A stretch of 64,000 nucleotides of DNA. It comes from Flagellimonas meridianipacifica. GTDB taxonomy: Bacteria > Bacteroidota > Bacteroidia > Flavobacteriales > Flavobacteriaceae. How positions within the stretch are numbered: position 1 is the stretch's first letter; each line of letters opens with the position of its first letter. The notes below the pieces were generated by a model. The model saw only the letters and a list, made by a program, of their open reading frames with translations. It was not told where the DNA came from and ran no database searches. The stretch lies in assembly GCF_003001695.1 (NCBI RefSeq), contig NZ_PVYX01000001.1, positions 1,612,001 to 1,676,000 of the forward strand, given 5' to 3'. Made by a program: the position numbers and the translations under genes. Below, piece by piece: positions 8,750-17,391 of the stretch.

Positions 8750-11700
8750 TTATTTTTTATTTTGTTTTTGAACGTATTCAGAAGGTGACATGCCGTAGAG
8801 TTGCTTGAAGCAACGGGTGAAGTAGGAAAGGCTGTTAAACCCAGTATCATAGGCTATTTGTGAAACGTTGTCCGCTTGTTGTAACAAAAGTTGTGCAGCG
8901 CGTTTTAACCGGAAATTCCGTAGTAGTTCGCCGGGTGGATGGCTGGTCAATGCTTTTATCTTACTGTGTAATTGTGTTTTGCTCATTCCGAGTTCTTTTT
9001 GCATTTGGGGCAGACCAAAACCAGAATCGACATAGTTTTTCTCAAACAGTTGCAATAGCTGGGTCAAGAATTTTTCGTCGAGTGAAGTAACGGTGATCTC
9101 TTTGGGGTCTAAGGAGATATTTTTGGAGAACAGTTCACGCAGCTTTCTACGCGACTCGATGAGGTTTTTGGTACGCACCTGCAACTCACGGGCGTTAAAG
9201 GGCTTGGTGAGGTATTCATCGGCACCGGTCTCAAGCCCTTCCAATTTGTTTTCAATGCCCGCCTTGGCAGTGAGCATGATCACAGGTATATGGCTAGTGA
9301 CCAAGTCTGTTTTCAACTTCTTGCAAAGGGTAATGCCATCCATTTGGGGCATCATCAGGTCTGTGATGATAAGTTCGGGCATTTCTTTTTGGGCCATCTT
9401 TAGCCCTTCCTTGCCATTACGAGCCTCTAATACGGCATATTGCTGCTCTAACTGCTCACGGATAAAATGTCGCATATCGTTGTTATCTTCTATGATCAAT
9501 ATTTTGTCTTCCTTATCGGTGGTGGAAAAGGACCCAACCGTTAGCCTGGGCTCCTCTATGAATCTCACCGCATACTCCTCATCTTCCTGAATTTGGCCCG
9601 ATCTTATTTCTTCCAATGGAATGACCAGACGGAACAAGGTTCCCTTACTTAGTTCACTTTCAACAAAAACGATGCCGCCCATGAGTTCGGTCAATTCCTT
9701 GGTAAGCGCAAGTCCTATGCCCGACCCAGATTTTTCACGGGTATAGCTATCGTCCACCTGAAAAAAACGGTCAAAAATATGAGGTAGCTTATCTGGGGCA
9801 ATGCCAACTCCAGTATCCGACACCTTTAACCGTAACCGGCCACTCCTATATTCGGCCTCGATGATGACCCGCCCCTCATCCTCGGTGAACTTAAAGGCAT
9901 TGCTCAACAGGTTGTAAACGATTTTTTCCAGTTTGTCCCTGTCAAAAGAAGCCCATAACAGGTGGGAAGGGATTTTAATCTGGTAATCCATTTTGCGGGA
10001 GGCGGCGTGCGAGCTAAAAGCCGAGGCAGCCGCCCTGATACACTTCAAGACATCGCCTTCGGACTCATTCAACCGCAGTTTGCCACTGTCTAGCTTGGAG
10101 AGGTCCAGCAATTGGTTGACAAGATTGAGCAACCGGTTGGCATTGCGGCGGATCATTTTAATGTTGGGTGTGCTGATTGTATTTTTTTCTGCCGATTCTA
10201 ACTTTTCAATGGGACCCTTGATCAAAGTGAGCGGGGTTCGGAACTCATGGGAGATGTTGGCAAAAAGGCGCGTCTTCATGGTGTCCAACTCTTTGAGGCG
10301 CTCGGTTTGGTAGCTGAGCTGTTTGTTCTTTTGACGTATCTCCTCGGTTCTACGTTTGATAATTCCCTCCAAAATCAGGTTTTTGCGGTGCAGCTGGTTG
10401 GAACGCCAGCGGGCAAAACCCCAAAGGAGCAATCCGGCTATAAGCGCATATCCTGCATAAGCCCACCAGGTCCGGTACCAAGGGGGTAAGATGGTGAAGC
10501 TATATCTGGCCGGTTCACTGATCTCACCAAAAATGTTTTTTGCTCTTACTTTGAAAGTAAAATCCCCTTCGGGTATGTTGGTAAAGTCTTTTTGGGTTTC
10601 CAGACTCCAATCAGACCAGTTAGTGTGAAAACCCTCTAATTGATATTGATATTTGTTGTTCTCTTGATAAAAGCTTGGAAGAGCAAATTGGAATCGAAAT
10701 TGATTTTGTTTGAATGGAAGTTGAAGAACATTTGATGTTCCATATCCTCCATAGAGAACGGAATCTTCTCCATAGATAACCTTTGTTATCAGTGTATGCA
10801 TTTTGCGATTGGATAAATGCTTTCTCTTTACCCTTAAATCTTGTCGAAAAATACCGTCCTTACCTGCATACCATACAACACTGTCCTTTTCCAAAAAAGG
10901 TAAAGCAGTTGGCCCAGTTAAAGAAGAAATTCGCTCAAAGCCCAAGTCCTCGGTCACGTATTCTCCGTTTTCCTGTTTCCATCCGACTATGAATTTGGAT
11001 GTATTATCCGAATTATCAATCCTTATCAGGATATCTTCCTGTTCATTTGCCCCGTAAAAAAGAACTTTTTTTTCCGGTAGGCTCACCAATTTTCTAATAG
11101 TTTCAGATAGTTCAAATCGATTCTTCTGTGGATAAAATTCGTAGGTACTTCCATCTGTGAACGCAGAATAGAAAACCTTGTTTTTGAAAAAGTGAAAATG
11201 TCCGATTTCATCAGGTAATCCATCCTCAACACCATATTTATCCAATTTGAATTTGCTCATATGTTGGGCACTGTTTGGGTCGTCAAAAGAAACATGCCAT
11301 ACCTCACTACTGGAAGTACCAAGCCAGAGATTGCCATTTGTTTCCTCTATTATGGAATAAATTCCTGTGTTGATTCTCTCAAAAAACCCTTCATCGAGCC
11401 ATTCGTCATTAATCTTATATAATGAGGTGAGTCCACCCGGTGTAGCTATAAAAACTCTATTTGTATCCAGTGAAGACCTTAAAAGAGCACTCACCATTAT
11501 ATCACCTATATGTTGAAGGGAATTGTTATCCCATACTAGGACATCTCCGTTCTGATCTTCATGAGAAATCAGGAGCTCATCTCCAAACAAAGCGAGATCC
11601 CAAATTCTGTAATCCGATCCTTGTATCTTTACAAAATGTGCTTGCTCCTTGCCTTCCTTTTTTAATCTGTAGAGACCTTTGACACCACCCGCATAGAATT

Positions 11701-12766
11701 CTCCCTTGAATCGTATCATAGATACGACCCGATCGTTTAGTCCCAATTGATTAAAATGTGAGAAGGATGAAGGGAAGTCTATTTTCGATACTCCGTACTC
11801 CAAACCTGCCCATAATGTTCCTGATCTATCCTGAAATAGGTTGAGTACAGGCGCTGGTAGGATTTCCTGACCTTCTAGCAAGAGTACTTTTTTACCCCGC
11901 CCATCCATCGCGGCCAATCCTTCTTTGTATCCCGCAAAGACGAACATGCCATTCCGCAACTTAAGTCCAGCATAAAGGTTATTTTCATTAATAAATCCAT
12001 TCAAATCTGTTTGAAAAGACTGAACTTTATTTCCATTATAGATGTATAGTTTATCAAAAGTGGTAATTAGTAATTTGTCTGCCTCCATGGCTAGAATGGC
12101 CACTATTCGCTTGTCCGCAAAAAAACTGCCATTTCGGGCCATTTGTAACGAACCATTCTTCAAATGCATTAATCCCTCATTCTGTACCCACATGTAGTAT
12201 GTGTGATTGACCCAAAAGGACTTAAATATTTTATTCCCATTAGGGGGCTTCCATGATTGAAGCATGTCATCCTTCCACCTGAAGATGGCTTCCGTGCTTT
12301 GAAAATAAATTCCTTCTGAGGTCGCATGAGTCTGCCAAACAACTCTAAAGTCTGAATCCGGTTTGCTCAATGAATCGGATAATGATATATAGGTAGGAGT
12401 GCCTGATGTTTGGGGTCGTAGATAGCCAAACTCGTTAGTGGCGCCCACGTATACATAGTTGTCTTTATCAATGGCAATTGATTTAACATGACTCTGTTTG
12501 GGCAATTCAAAAAGATCCCAGTTAACCCCGTCATATATCAAGACACCACCACCATTAGCAAAATACATGCGACCAAGACTATCTTGAGCGATGTCCCAAT
12601 TTTGATTAAGCGCTTCATATTGGTCGGGGGTGTAATTTTCAATAATAGGGAGACCGCTCTCCGTATATAGTCCGCCTTCAGGCTGGCCGGCAGATGACTG
12701 TGAGAATAGAGTGGAGTATGACAGACAGCCTGTAACCAGCACTAATATGACAGTTTTCCATTTCAC
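8750..12766 (-). CDS. Hybrid two-component system regulator (sensor kinase, receiver and AraC domains in one protein)
   Basis: The 1338-residue protein has a signal peptide, a periplasmic two-bladed-propeller-type sensor built from Reg_prop/YYY repeats (about 30-770, with the Y_Y_Y domain near 690-760), one transmembrane helix near 765-790 (WWAYAGYALIAGLLLWGF), a HisKA domain with the H-box ISHEFRTPLTLIKGP near 840, an ATPase domain (DTGVGI, GSGIGLALT), a receiver with the phospho-acceptor in LIITDLMMPQMDG near 1132, and a C-terminal AraC HTH. This is the classic HTCS of Bacteroidota, usually tied to sensing glycans. No SusC/SusD or glycosidase genes are nearby, so the target is unclear. The start codon is GTG. 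Confidence 0.93.
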   Translation of the reverse strand: MKWKTVILVLVTGCLSYSTLFSQSSAGQPEGGLYTESGLPIIENYTPDQYEALNQNWDIAQDSLGRMYFANGGGVLIYDGVNWDLFELPKQSHVKSIAIDKDNYVYVGATNEFGYLRPQTSGTPTYISLSDSLSKPDSDFRVVWQTHATSEGIYFQSTEAIFRWKDDMLQSWKPPNGNKIFKSFWVNHTYYMWVQNEGLMHLKNGSLQMARNGSFFADKRIVAILAMEADKLLITTFDKLYIYNGNKVQSFQTDLNGFINENNLYAGLKLRNGMFVFAGYKEGLAAMDGRGKKVLLLEGQEILPAPVLNLFQDRSGTLWAGLEYGVSKIDFPSSFSHFNQLGLNDRVVSMIRFKGEFYAGGVKGLYRLKKEGKEQAHFVKIQGSDYRIWDLALFGDELLISHEDQNGDVLVWDNNSLQHIGDIMVSALLRSSLDTNRVFIATPGGLTSLYKINDEWLDEGFFERINTGIYSIIEETNGNLWLGTSSSEVWHVSFDDPNSAQHMSKFKLDKYGVEDGLPDEIGHFHFFKNKVFYSAFTDGSTYEFYPQKNRFELSETIRKLVSLPEKKVLFYGANEQEDILIRIDNSDNTSKFIVGWKQENGEYVTEDLGFERISSLTGPTALPFLEKDSVVWYAGKDGIFRQDLRVKRKHLSNRKMHTLITKVIYGEDSVLYGGYGTSNVLQLPFKQNQFRFQFALPSFYQENNKYQYQLEGFHTNWSDWSLETQKDFTNIPEGDFTFKVRAKNIFGEISEPARYSFTILPPWYRTWWAYAGYALIAGLLLWGFARWRSNQLHRKNLILEGIIKRRTEEIRQKNKQLSYQTERLKELDTMKTRLFANISHEFRTPLTLIKGPIEKLESAEKNTISTPNIKMIRRNANRLLNLVNQLLDLSKLDSGKLRLNESEGDVLKCIRAAASAFSSHAASRKMDYQIKIPSHLLWASFDRDKLEKIVYNLLSNAFKFTEDEGRVIIEAEYRSGRLRLKVSDTGVGIAPDKLPHIFDRFFQVDDSYTREKSGSGIGLALTKELTELMGGIVFVESELSKGTLFRLVIPLEEIRSGQIQEDEEYAVRFIEEPRLTVGSFSTTDKEDKILIIEDNNDMRHFIREQLEQQYAVLEARNGKEGLKMAQKEMPELIITDLMMPQMDGITLCKKLKTDLVTSHIPVIMLTAKAGIENKLEGLETGADEYLTKPFNARELQVRTKNLIESRRKLRELFSKNISLDPKEITVTSLDEKFLTQLLQLFEKNYVDSGFGLPQMQKELGMSKTQLHSKIKALTSHPPGELLRNFRLKRAAQLLLQQADNVSQIAYDTGFNSLSYFTRCFKQLYGMSPSEYVQKQNKK

Positions 12767-13221
12767 TTTGACGGATTTCTAGTAAAGCACTAATAAGTTA
12801 CCGATTTTCAACTTATCGCTTTTAAATCGGCCTAGAAAGATTGAAGAAATACTGCTTTGTAATTTTCACCATAGTGCCAAATGTTTGAACAATAGCGCAA
12901 GTTTTAGAATCTTTTTATAGAAATAACAAAGTTTAGGGGACAAGGGGAAAAACCATCACATTTAAAATAATCTAGGATATACCGTTCCTTGAAGAACACG
13001 GTTAAGCTTATGGATAGGTTCAAATAGGTTTAGGGGCATCTCGAAAGTCTTGGCAAACCGGAATACCCAGCACTTTTTTTATCGTACGGAAAGGGTGGGT
13101 TGAATGTTGTTGGATTTTCAGCACGAGCCGATTAAATTATCCCTTACTTTAATGGATATGCACAAAACTACCATGATCCTATTAAACCAACGTTTTTCGG
13201 CACTTCAATTAACCGCGGATT
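12767..13221. other. Intergenic region, left flank of the mobile island
   Basis: 455 bases without a credible gene. It must hold the promoter of the hybrid regulator and probably the left boundary of the island that begins with the relaxase. I looked for a copy of the tRNA-Asp 3' end here, as expected for an attachment site, and saw none. A short imperfect hairpin (ACCGT...ACGGT) occurs near 12978-13000. Confidence 0.4.
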
Positions 13222-15528
13222 TTAGAATGAAAGTCCTCTGCCCTTCTTTCGTTTGCGCTTCGTCCAATCGGTCAGCTCGTCCTTGAACCCATTGTAAGCT
13301 TCTTCACTTTCACCCCTGCTGTTCGATACAGAGACAACGTTATGAGCACTTTTTCTGAGCACTCGATTTTGTTCCATAATGGATTTTTTGGTGATGGCTT
13401 CCCGTATCGCTTTTTGAAGGCCATTCTCCATGTGGTGCTGGACTATTTCCTTGTGCAGATTTGGCTCGATGTTCTCATTGGTCACCATATAGGCGACGCT
13501 ATTGTAAAGTCCCTTTTCAGTTAAATAACCCGCCCATAGGTTTTTGAGGTTGTCCCTGCGGTCTTCTGCCAAAGTACTGATGACCCTATCCTGATCTCGC
13601 AGTACTGCAGTCAAATTAGGAATGGAATCCAGATAACGGCCCGTCCTTTTCGATAGGCTGTAGCTAGCATTTTGGTCCGTGTAAATCGATTTGACCCTGA
13701 ATCCTTTTTCTCCCTTTTCAAAATAGAATCCTTTGGCATTGAAAAAACCGACGTAGTCCTTTGGGGATTTTTCAAAAGGTGCATGCACCCGTTCGGCATA
13801 TTGAACATAGGCTTCCAAGGAAATAGAATCAAACTTATACCTATAGGCAGGATTCACACGCTCATAAAGCCGTGGAAATACCATGGGCAGGAAAATGGCG
13901 GCTGCCGTGGGCTTTGATGTATTTCCTGGACTTTGTTCCGTGAGCATTTCCAGTATCAGATGGTTTTGGCGTACAAAGAGCTTGGACACATATTCTTGCA
14001 TATCTTGGGGAAAGTCCAGCTTTCCGATATGGGCGGGCAGGCTATGTTTGTCGGAGTCCGCAAATAACAGCTTGTCGTTGTGGTAGCGAACCCCAAGCGA
14101 TTGGAACAGATGCCGAACACTTCCCCCTTTTTTGCCCACATTGAAGACTTGCTTTTCCAATACCTTGCCGATAAGCCTGAACTTGTTCTTTAAAGTTTCT
14201 TCCTCTCTTTTTGTTTCCCGTTCATACAGTTCGTCCCTGACCTTTGGATAGGCATTGGCAAAGGCCATTTTGAGATGTTCCTTTTGGTCTTTTGGAACGT
14301 AACGGTGCAGGAACTGAAAGCCTTTGGATTCCAATAGATGCTTGGAGACATCTTTAGGATGGATGTTGGCAATGTAATCAGAGAACAGTCCTCTCTGCTT
14401 TTTGGATTTTATATAGGACGAGCGGAAGGCTTCCTTTAGCAATTTTTGGACTTCCAGTTTAAACTGTTTGCTCTCTGTGTCGATTGTCGTGGGTTCGTCA
14501 TCATTCCCGAAAATGTCCAGACGGTTCAACATGCGGATGTTCTTGCTCAATTCCCTTTCGCGGAATATATATCTAGATTTATCATAGATGGTATATCCCT
14601 CGATGGTATCGCCATTTGTATCGAGTCTTACATCTATGTTCTGGTATTCTCTCAGCACTTCTTCCAGATCGTGCGGCTTGATAGTTTTGAAAAGATTATA
14701 AGTGGTCTCTATCTGTTTGAGTAAGCGTTTCCGGTGCATCGGCAACTGCTTTGATCTTAAATGGATATCAAACACCTTTTGCAGTTTTGGGCCGCTCAAC
14801 TGTCGGTGCACGCTGGAACCATTGATAAACCTTGTTCGGTAGCCCTGTCGATTGTTGAGGCCAAAGGCTATCCCTATCCTTCCTGATTGGCTCTTTGTCT
14901 TTTTTACTTCGATATGATAAGGCCTTACCAGTCTCGCCAATTCTTTGAAGCTCCGCACCTCATATTTCTGTAGTATCGTTTTCAAAACGTCCTGAATATA
15001 GAACCTCGTTCCTTGGGTATTGTCCACATCGATTTTCAACTCTGGTAATCTATAAAGCGGGAGTTCCTTTTCTTCTTTTGCCCGTTGTGTGGGAATTAGC
15101 CCGTATTTCTTTTCAAGGTATTGGGTGGTGGCCATGTTCTTTCGATAACTGTTATAGATACCCAGCACTTTGCCTTCTTCGTTCACGTTGGTCGTTACAA
15201 TATGGACATGCTCATGTTTGGTGTCGTTGTGCCTGACGATTACAAAAGGCTGTTCCCCATAGCCCATTTTGTCCATGTACTCATTGGAGATTTTAAGGAA
15301 GGTAGCATCATCAAGGTGTTCGCCATGGGGAAGGTTCAGACTGATATGGGCATAGCGGTTCTTGGTAGCATTTCGCTGTCCTTGAAAATGTAGTACGTCG
15401 CCGAAGAATCGTTTAGAGATGTCCTGTGAGTATATATTTCCATACCCCAGAATGCGCATACCCTTCTTGCCGAAAACATAGTTCAATGTTCCCTGACAGG
15501 TTTCCCCATAAATGATACTCCCTATCAT
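13222..15528 (-). CDS. Relaxase / mobilization protein (MobA/VirD2-like, MOBP)
   Basis: The 768-residue product has an N-terminal relaxase domain: MIGSIIYGETCQGTLNYVFG at the start, and the metal-binding HUH-like triad in HEHVHIV (H105, H107, H109), preceded by an NLPHGE segment. Relaxases nick DNA at oriT, stay attached to the 5' end and pilot the strand into a recipient. The long C-terminal part (about 200-768) is of unknown fold and may dock the transfer machinery. It overlaps the upstream mobC-like gene by 4 bases, indicating translational coupling. No type IV secretion genes are in the window, so the element would be mobilised in trans. Confidence 0.88.
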   Translation of the reverse strand: MIGSIIYGETCQGTLNYVFGKKGMRILGYGNIYSQDISKRFFGDVLHFQGQRNATKNRYAHISLNLPHGEHLDDATFLKISNEYMDKMGYGEQPFVIVRHNDTKHEHVHIVTTNVNEEGKVLGIYNSYRKNMATTQYLEKKYGLIPTQRAKEEKELPLYRLPELKIDVDNTQGTRFYIQDVLKTILQKYEVRSFKELARLVRPYHIEVKKTKSQSGRIGIAFGLNNRQGYRTRFINGSSVHRQLSGPKLQKVFDIHLRSKQLPMHRKRLLKQIETTYNLFKTIKPHDLEEVLREYQNIDVRLDTNGDTIEGYTIYDKSRYIFRERELSKNIRMLNRLDIFGNDDEPTTIDTESKQFKLEVQKLLKEAFRSSYIKSKKQRGLFSDYIANIHPKDVSKHLLESKGFQFLHRYVPKDQKEHLKMAFANAYPKVRDELYERETKREEETLKNKFRLIGKVLEKQVFNVGKKGGSVRHLFQSLGVRYHNDKLLFADSDKHSLPAHIGKLDFPQDMQEYVSKLFVRQNHLILEMLTEQSPGNTSKPTAAAIFLPMVFPRLYERVNPAYRYKFDSISLEAYVQYAERVHAPFEKSPKDYVGFFNAKGFYFEKGEKGFRVKSIYTDQNASYSLSKRTGRYLDSIPNLTAVLRDQDRVISTLAEDRRDNLKNLWAGYLTEKGLYNSVAYMVTNENIEPNLHKEIVQHHMENGLQKAIREAITKKSIMEQNRVLRKSAHNVVSVSNSRGESEEAYNGFKDELTDWTKRKRKKGRGLSF

Positions 15529-15911
15529 TCCAGTTTGTTTTTGAAAGTAACCTTGATGAGCGAATCTAAAAGTTCGTTGGTCTTTTTGATCTCAACTTCC
15601 AGACTACTGTTCGGGCTTCTCAGGCTCTTGTAGTGTGCCAGTTTGACCAGCTGATTAATGTTATTGCCGATTTTGTTCATATGGTAGGCAAGGTTTGAGG
15701 TATCTGGGAGCTTATCCTTTTCCTCTGCTTGACCGTTCAGGACCAACCTTCTTAACAAAGGACTTATCGTTCCCCTTTTGGAAATATCCAGATTGAAAGA
15801 TTCACAGATGGCCTTCAATTTGGCATATTCAATATCATTGAAACGGAGCATTACGTTGTGGTATCGCTTTTTGTTTCCCAACTGTTTTCGCCCCCTCTTC
15901 TTTTGTTTCAT
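15525..15911 (-). CDS. MobC-like relaxosome accessory protein
   Basis: A basic 128-residue protein starting MKQKKRGRKQLGNKKRYHNVMLRFNDIEYAKL, a ribbon-helix-helix-like N terminus, followed by a helical region containing NLAYHMNKIGNNINQLVKLA, which is the characteristic motif of MobC/BmgB relaxosome proteins. Such proteins bind oriT beside the relaxase and help open the nick site. It is coupled to the relaxase gene by a 4-base overlap. Two inverted repeats lie directly upstream (15954-15999). Confidence 0.85.
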   Translation of the reverse strand: MKQKKRGRKQLGNKKRYHNVMLRFNDIEYAKLKAICESFNLDISKRGTISPLLRRLVLNGQAEEKDKLPDTSNLAYHMNKIGNNINQLVKLAHYKSLRSPNSSLEVEIKKTNELLDSLIKVTFKNKLE

Positions 15912-15953
15912 TTTCGTTGCTTTTTAAAGCAGAACACTTCGTCAGAAGTAGAT

Positions 15954-15999
15954 AATTCTAAGTTACTTAGAATTCACCTTGCTATCCGTTTCACGGATA
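15954..15999. promoter_or_regulatory. Paired inverted repeats upstream of mobC (operator or oriT part)
   Basis: Two perfect inverted repeats stand side by side: AATTCTAAG-tta-CTTAGAATT at 15954-15974 and TATCCGT-ttc-ACGGATA at 15983-15999. Their position 43-88 bases ahead of the mobC start fits a relaxosome binding site that also autoregulates the mob operon. This is an inference from position and symmetry only. Confidence 0.5.
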
Positions 16000-16179
16000 A
16001 ATATAAGTGATTGATTTTGATTATAACTAATTAATAATCAAATATTTATATTGTAAAATCATATAGAACCATATGAGTTCAAATGGGTACAACATTGATT
16101 TTTAAATGGTCTAATATGGGACTTAAAAATCTTGGGAAAGGGTATAAAATTGACCTGATTTTTGTGGGTAGGGAGAAAA

Positions 16180-16258
16180 AAGAGCAAGCGGCTTTTCGCC
16201 GCTTGTTCTTTTGCGCTGGCCGAGGGGGTCGGGAAACTAAATTGGTTTCCCGACTTCC
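16180..16258. other. Strong hairpins in the mob intergenic region (oriT candidate)
   Basis: The first hairpin (16180-16210) has a 13-bp stem with one G-T pair and a TTTTC loop, followed on the plus strand by a short T-run, so it could also terminate transcription. The second (16228-16254) has perfect 10-bp arms GTCGGGAAAC / GTTTCCCGAC around a 7-base spacer and extends to about 14 bp with G-T pairs. Dense hairpins beside a relaxase gene are typical of oriT. The whole 15912-16568 stretch (657 bases) appears non-coding. Confidence 0.5.
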
Positions 16259-16384
16259 GCAGGTGCTTGGAACAAGAACATCATCGGTGAAGTTTTGGAG
16301 TTACATCGCAGTATCAAAAAAGGTTCATATTCTGGACAGAGCATATTTGAAATTTACAATTTGGGCCTGCCTCATTTTTGGTCT

Positions 16385-16440
16385 TCCCAATCAAATATGA
16401 TTGGGAGCGCAGTCCTTTCATATCATCATATGATAATATG
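16385..16440. repeat. Hairpin and AT-rich palindrome
   Basis: A perfect 9-bp hairpin (TCCCAATCA-aata-TGATTGGGA, 16385-16406) is followed by a 22-bp palindrome centred on ATCATATGAT with one mismatched pair (16419-16440), and then by a very AT-rich stretch to about 16490. These could be protein-binding sites of the mobile element. No function can be assigned from the sequence. Confidence 0.4.
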
Positions 16441-16568
16441 TACATTTGATTATTGTTATATATGATTATATAAATCTATATAGCAATGAAGTTATATCGT
16501 TTAAGATTCATGCCGAATGAACAATGGTGATTTTTAGGCGAGAATTAACGACAATGTTTCTTTAAAGA

Positions 16569-16823
16569 TTATAGCTTTGGCCCCCTTCTCCTTTCGTTCG
16601 AGTTTTCCTCGGTATTTCGTTCTATTGATTTTCCTTGTTCTTGTTTCTTTAAGAGACCGTTTTCTTCCAGATACTGTTTCATTCCAAGGTGCATTGGACT
16701 GTCCAGCATCATTTTTTCCTCGTTTTCGAATATGAAGGTTTTCAATTGCAGTTCCTCGGCTATGCGATAACCAAGATTGAATTTTTTCTTAAACCCTTCA
16801 TCAATTTTGTTTTCCTCTTCCAT
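16569..16823 (-). CDS. Small hypothetical protein of the mobile element
   Basis: An 84-residue, strongly charged product (MEEENKIDEGFKKKFNLGYR at its start; C terminus rich in Arg, Glu and Asn). I do not recognise a family. It starts 2 bases after the stop codon of the HTH gene and is read in the same direction, so the two form one small operon. Small partners of excisionase-like genes in Bacteroidota elements often look like this. Confidence 0.6.
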   Translation of the reverse strand: MEEENKIDEGFKKKFNLGYRIAEELQLKTFIFENEEKMMLDSPMHLGMKQYLEENGLLKKQEQGKSIERNTEENSNERRRGPKL

Positions 16824-16825
16824 AC

Positions 16826-17095
16826 TTAAAATGTTTCCCTAACGTGTTTCTCAATGTATTCGTTAATGGAATCCCTATCGTAGAGGATAATCTTCTTTTG
16901 GGGCTGGGAGTACCTGATTTTCCCCTCGTCCCTCAATTTCTGCAATGTGGTAGTCGACTTGATTTTCAAAATCGACATTGCTTCTTCCCCGTCTATCCAC
17001 TTTTCAACGTTGTCCTTTCTTTTGGATTCGACATGTTGTACCACCTTATCGAAAAGGGCATAGAACGCTTCTTCTTGTAGACAGACGACTTTCAT
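16826..17095 (-). CDS. Helix-turn-helix (excisionase-like) protein
   Basis: The 89-residue protein has a C-terminal winged HTH of the MerR/HTH_17 excisionase class: WIDGEEAMSILKIKSTTTLQKLRDEGKIRYSQPQKKIILYDRDSINEYIEKH. Proteins of this type recur in mobilisable and conjugative elements of Bacteroidota, where they act in excision or regulation of transfer. The N terminus (EEAFYALFDKVVQHVESK) is a helical dimerisation-like segment. Three copies of a TGGCATATT-like motif lie upstream at 17161-17220 and could be its operator. Confidence 0.8.
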   Translation of the reverse strand: MKVVCLQEEAFYALFDKVVQHVESKRKDNVEKWIDGEEAMSILKIKSTTTLQKLRDEGKIRYSQPQKKIILYDRDSINEYIEKHVRETF

Positions 17096-17160
17096 TGCGT
17101 TTTGTTGGACAGATTGTTTACCATTTCAATATAGGTCATTTTGATTCCTTATACAACTAA

Positions 17161-17220
17161 TGGCACATTCGAAATATGCCATATTAACTCTTTTGACTGT
17201 ACCAATAAAAGTGGCATATT
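17161..17220. promoter_or_regulatory. Three TGGCAYATT motifs between the HTH gene and abiEi
   Basis: TGGCACATT at 17161-17169, its near-inverse AATATGCCA at 17173-17181, and TGGCATATT at 17212-17220. The first two form an imperfect palindrome. Their place in the upstream region of the HTH gene suggests operator sites; the binding protein is not known. Confidence 0.4.
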
Positions 17221-17307
17221 GGAGAAGAAAATTTTAAGAATTACCAAATAGGTTGTCGGGTTTTGGAACTATTTATACGGTCATAAATATTCACTATCTA
17301 AATCACA

Positions 17308-17344
17308 AAGATTCGGCAATAACATTATATTATTGCCGAATCTT
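17308..17344. promoter_or_regulatory. Inverted-repeat operator of the AbiE pair
   Basis: Perfect 14-bp arms (AAGATTCGGCAATA and its exact reverse complement) flank a 9-base spacer. The right arm contains the TTG of the abiEi promoter, so a bound protein would block RNA polymerase. Studied AbiEi antitoxins repress their own operon by binding inverted repeats upstream, so AbiEi is the natural candidate. Confidence 0.7.
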
Positions 17345-17361
17345 AGTTTTTTATATCTTTG
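17333..17361 (+). promoter_or_regulatory. Bacteroidota-type promoter of abiEi-abiEii
   Basis: TTG at 17333-17335 and TATCTTTG at 17354-17361 are 18 bases apart, close to the phylum consensus TTG-N19-TAnnTTTG. Transcription would start near 17367, only about 25 bases before the first usable start codon. Confidence 0.6.
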
Positions 17362-17391
17362 TGAAAATTTATTGCCATCGCCGATAAATCC

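Noticed and set aside
12767..13221. Possible attL copy of the tRNA-Asp 3' end
   Set aside because: No stretch resembling the T arm or acceptor sequence was found by eye.
13104..13286. Plus-strand frame of 60 codons left of the relaxase
   Set aside because: Overlaps the relaxase 3' end on the opposite strand and has no protein-like composition.
16083..16400. Plus-strand open frame of 105 codons in the mob intergenic region
   Set aside because: It runs through the strong hairpins of the likely oriT, has no family features and no promoter; it looks like chance.
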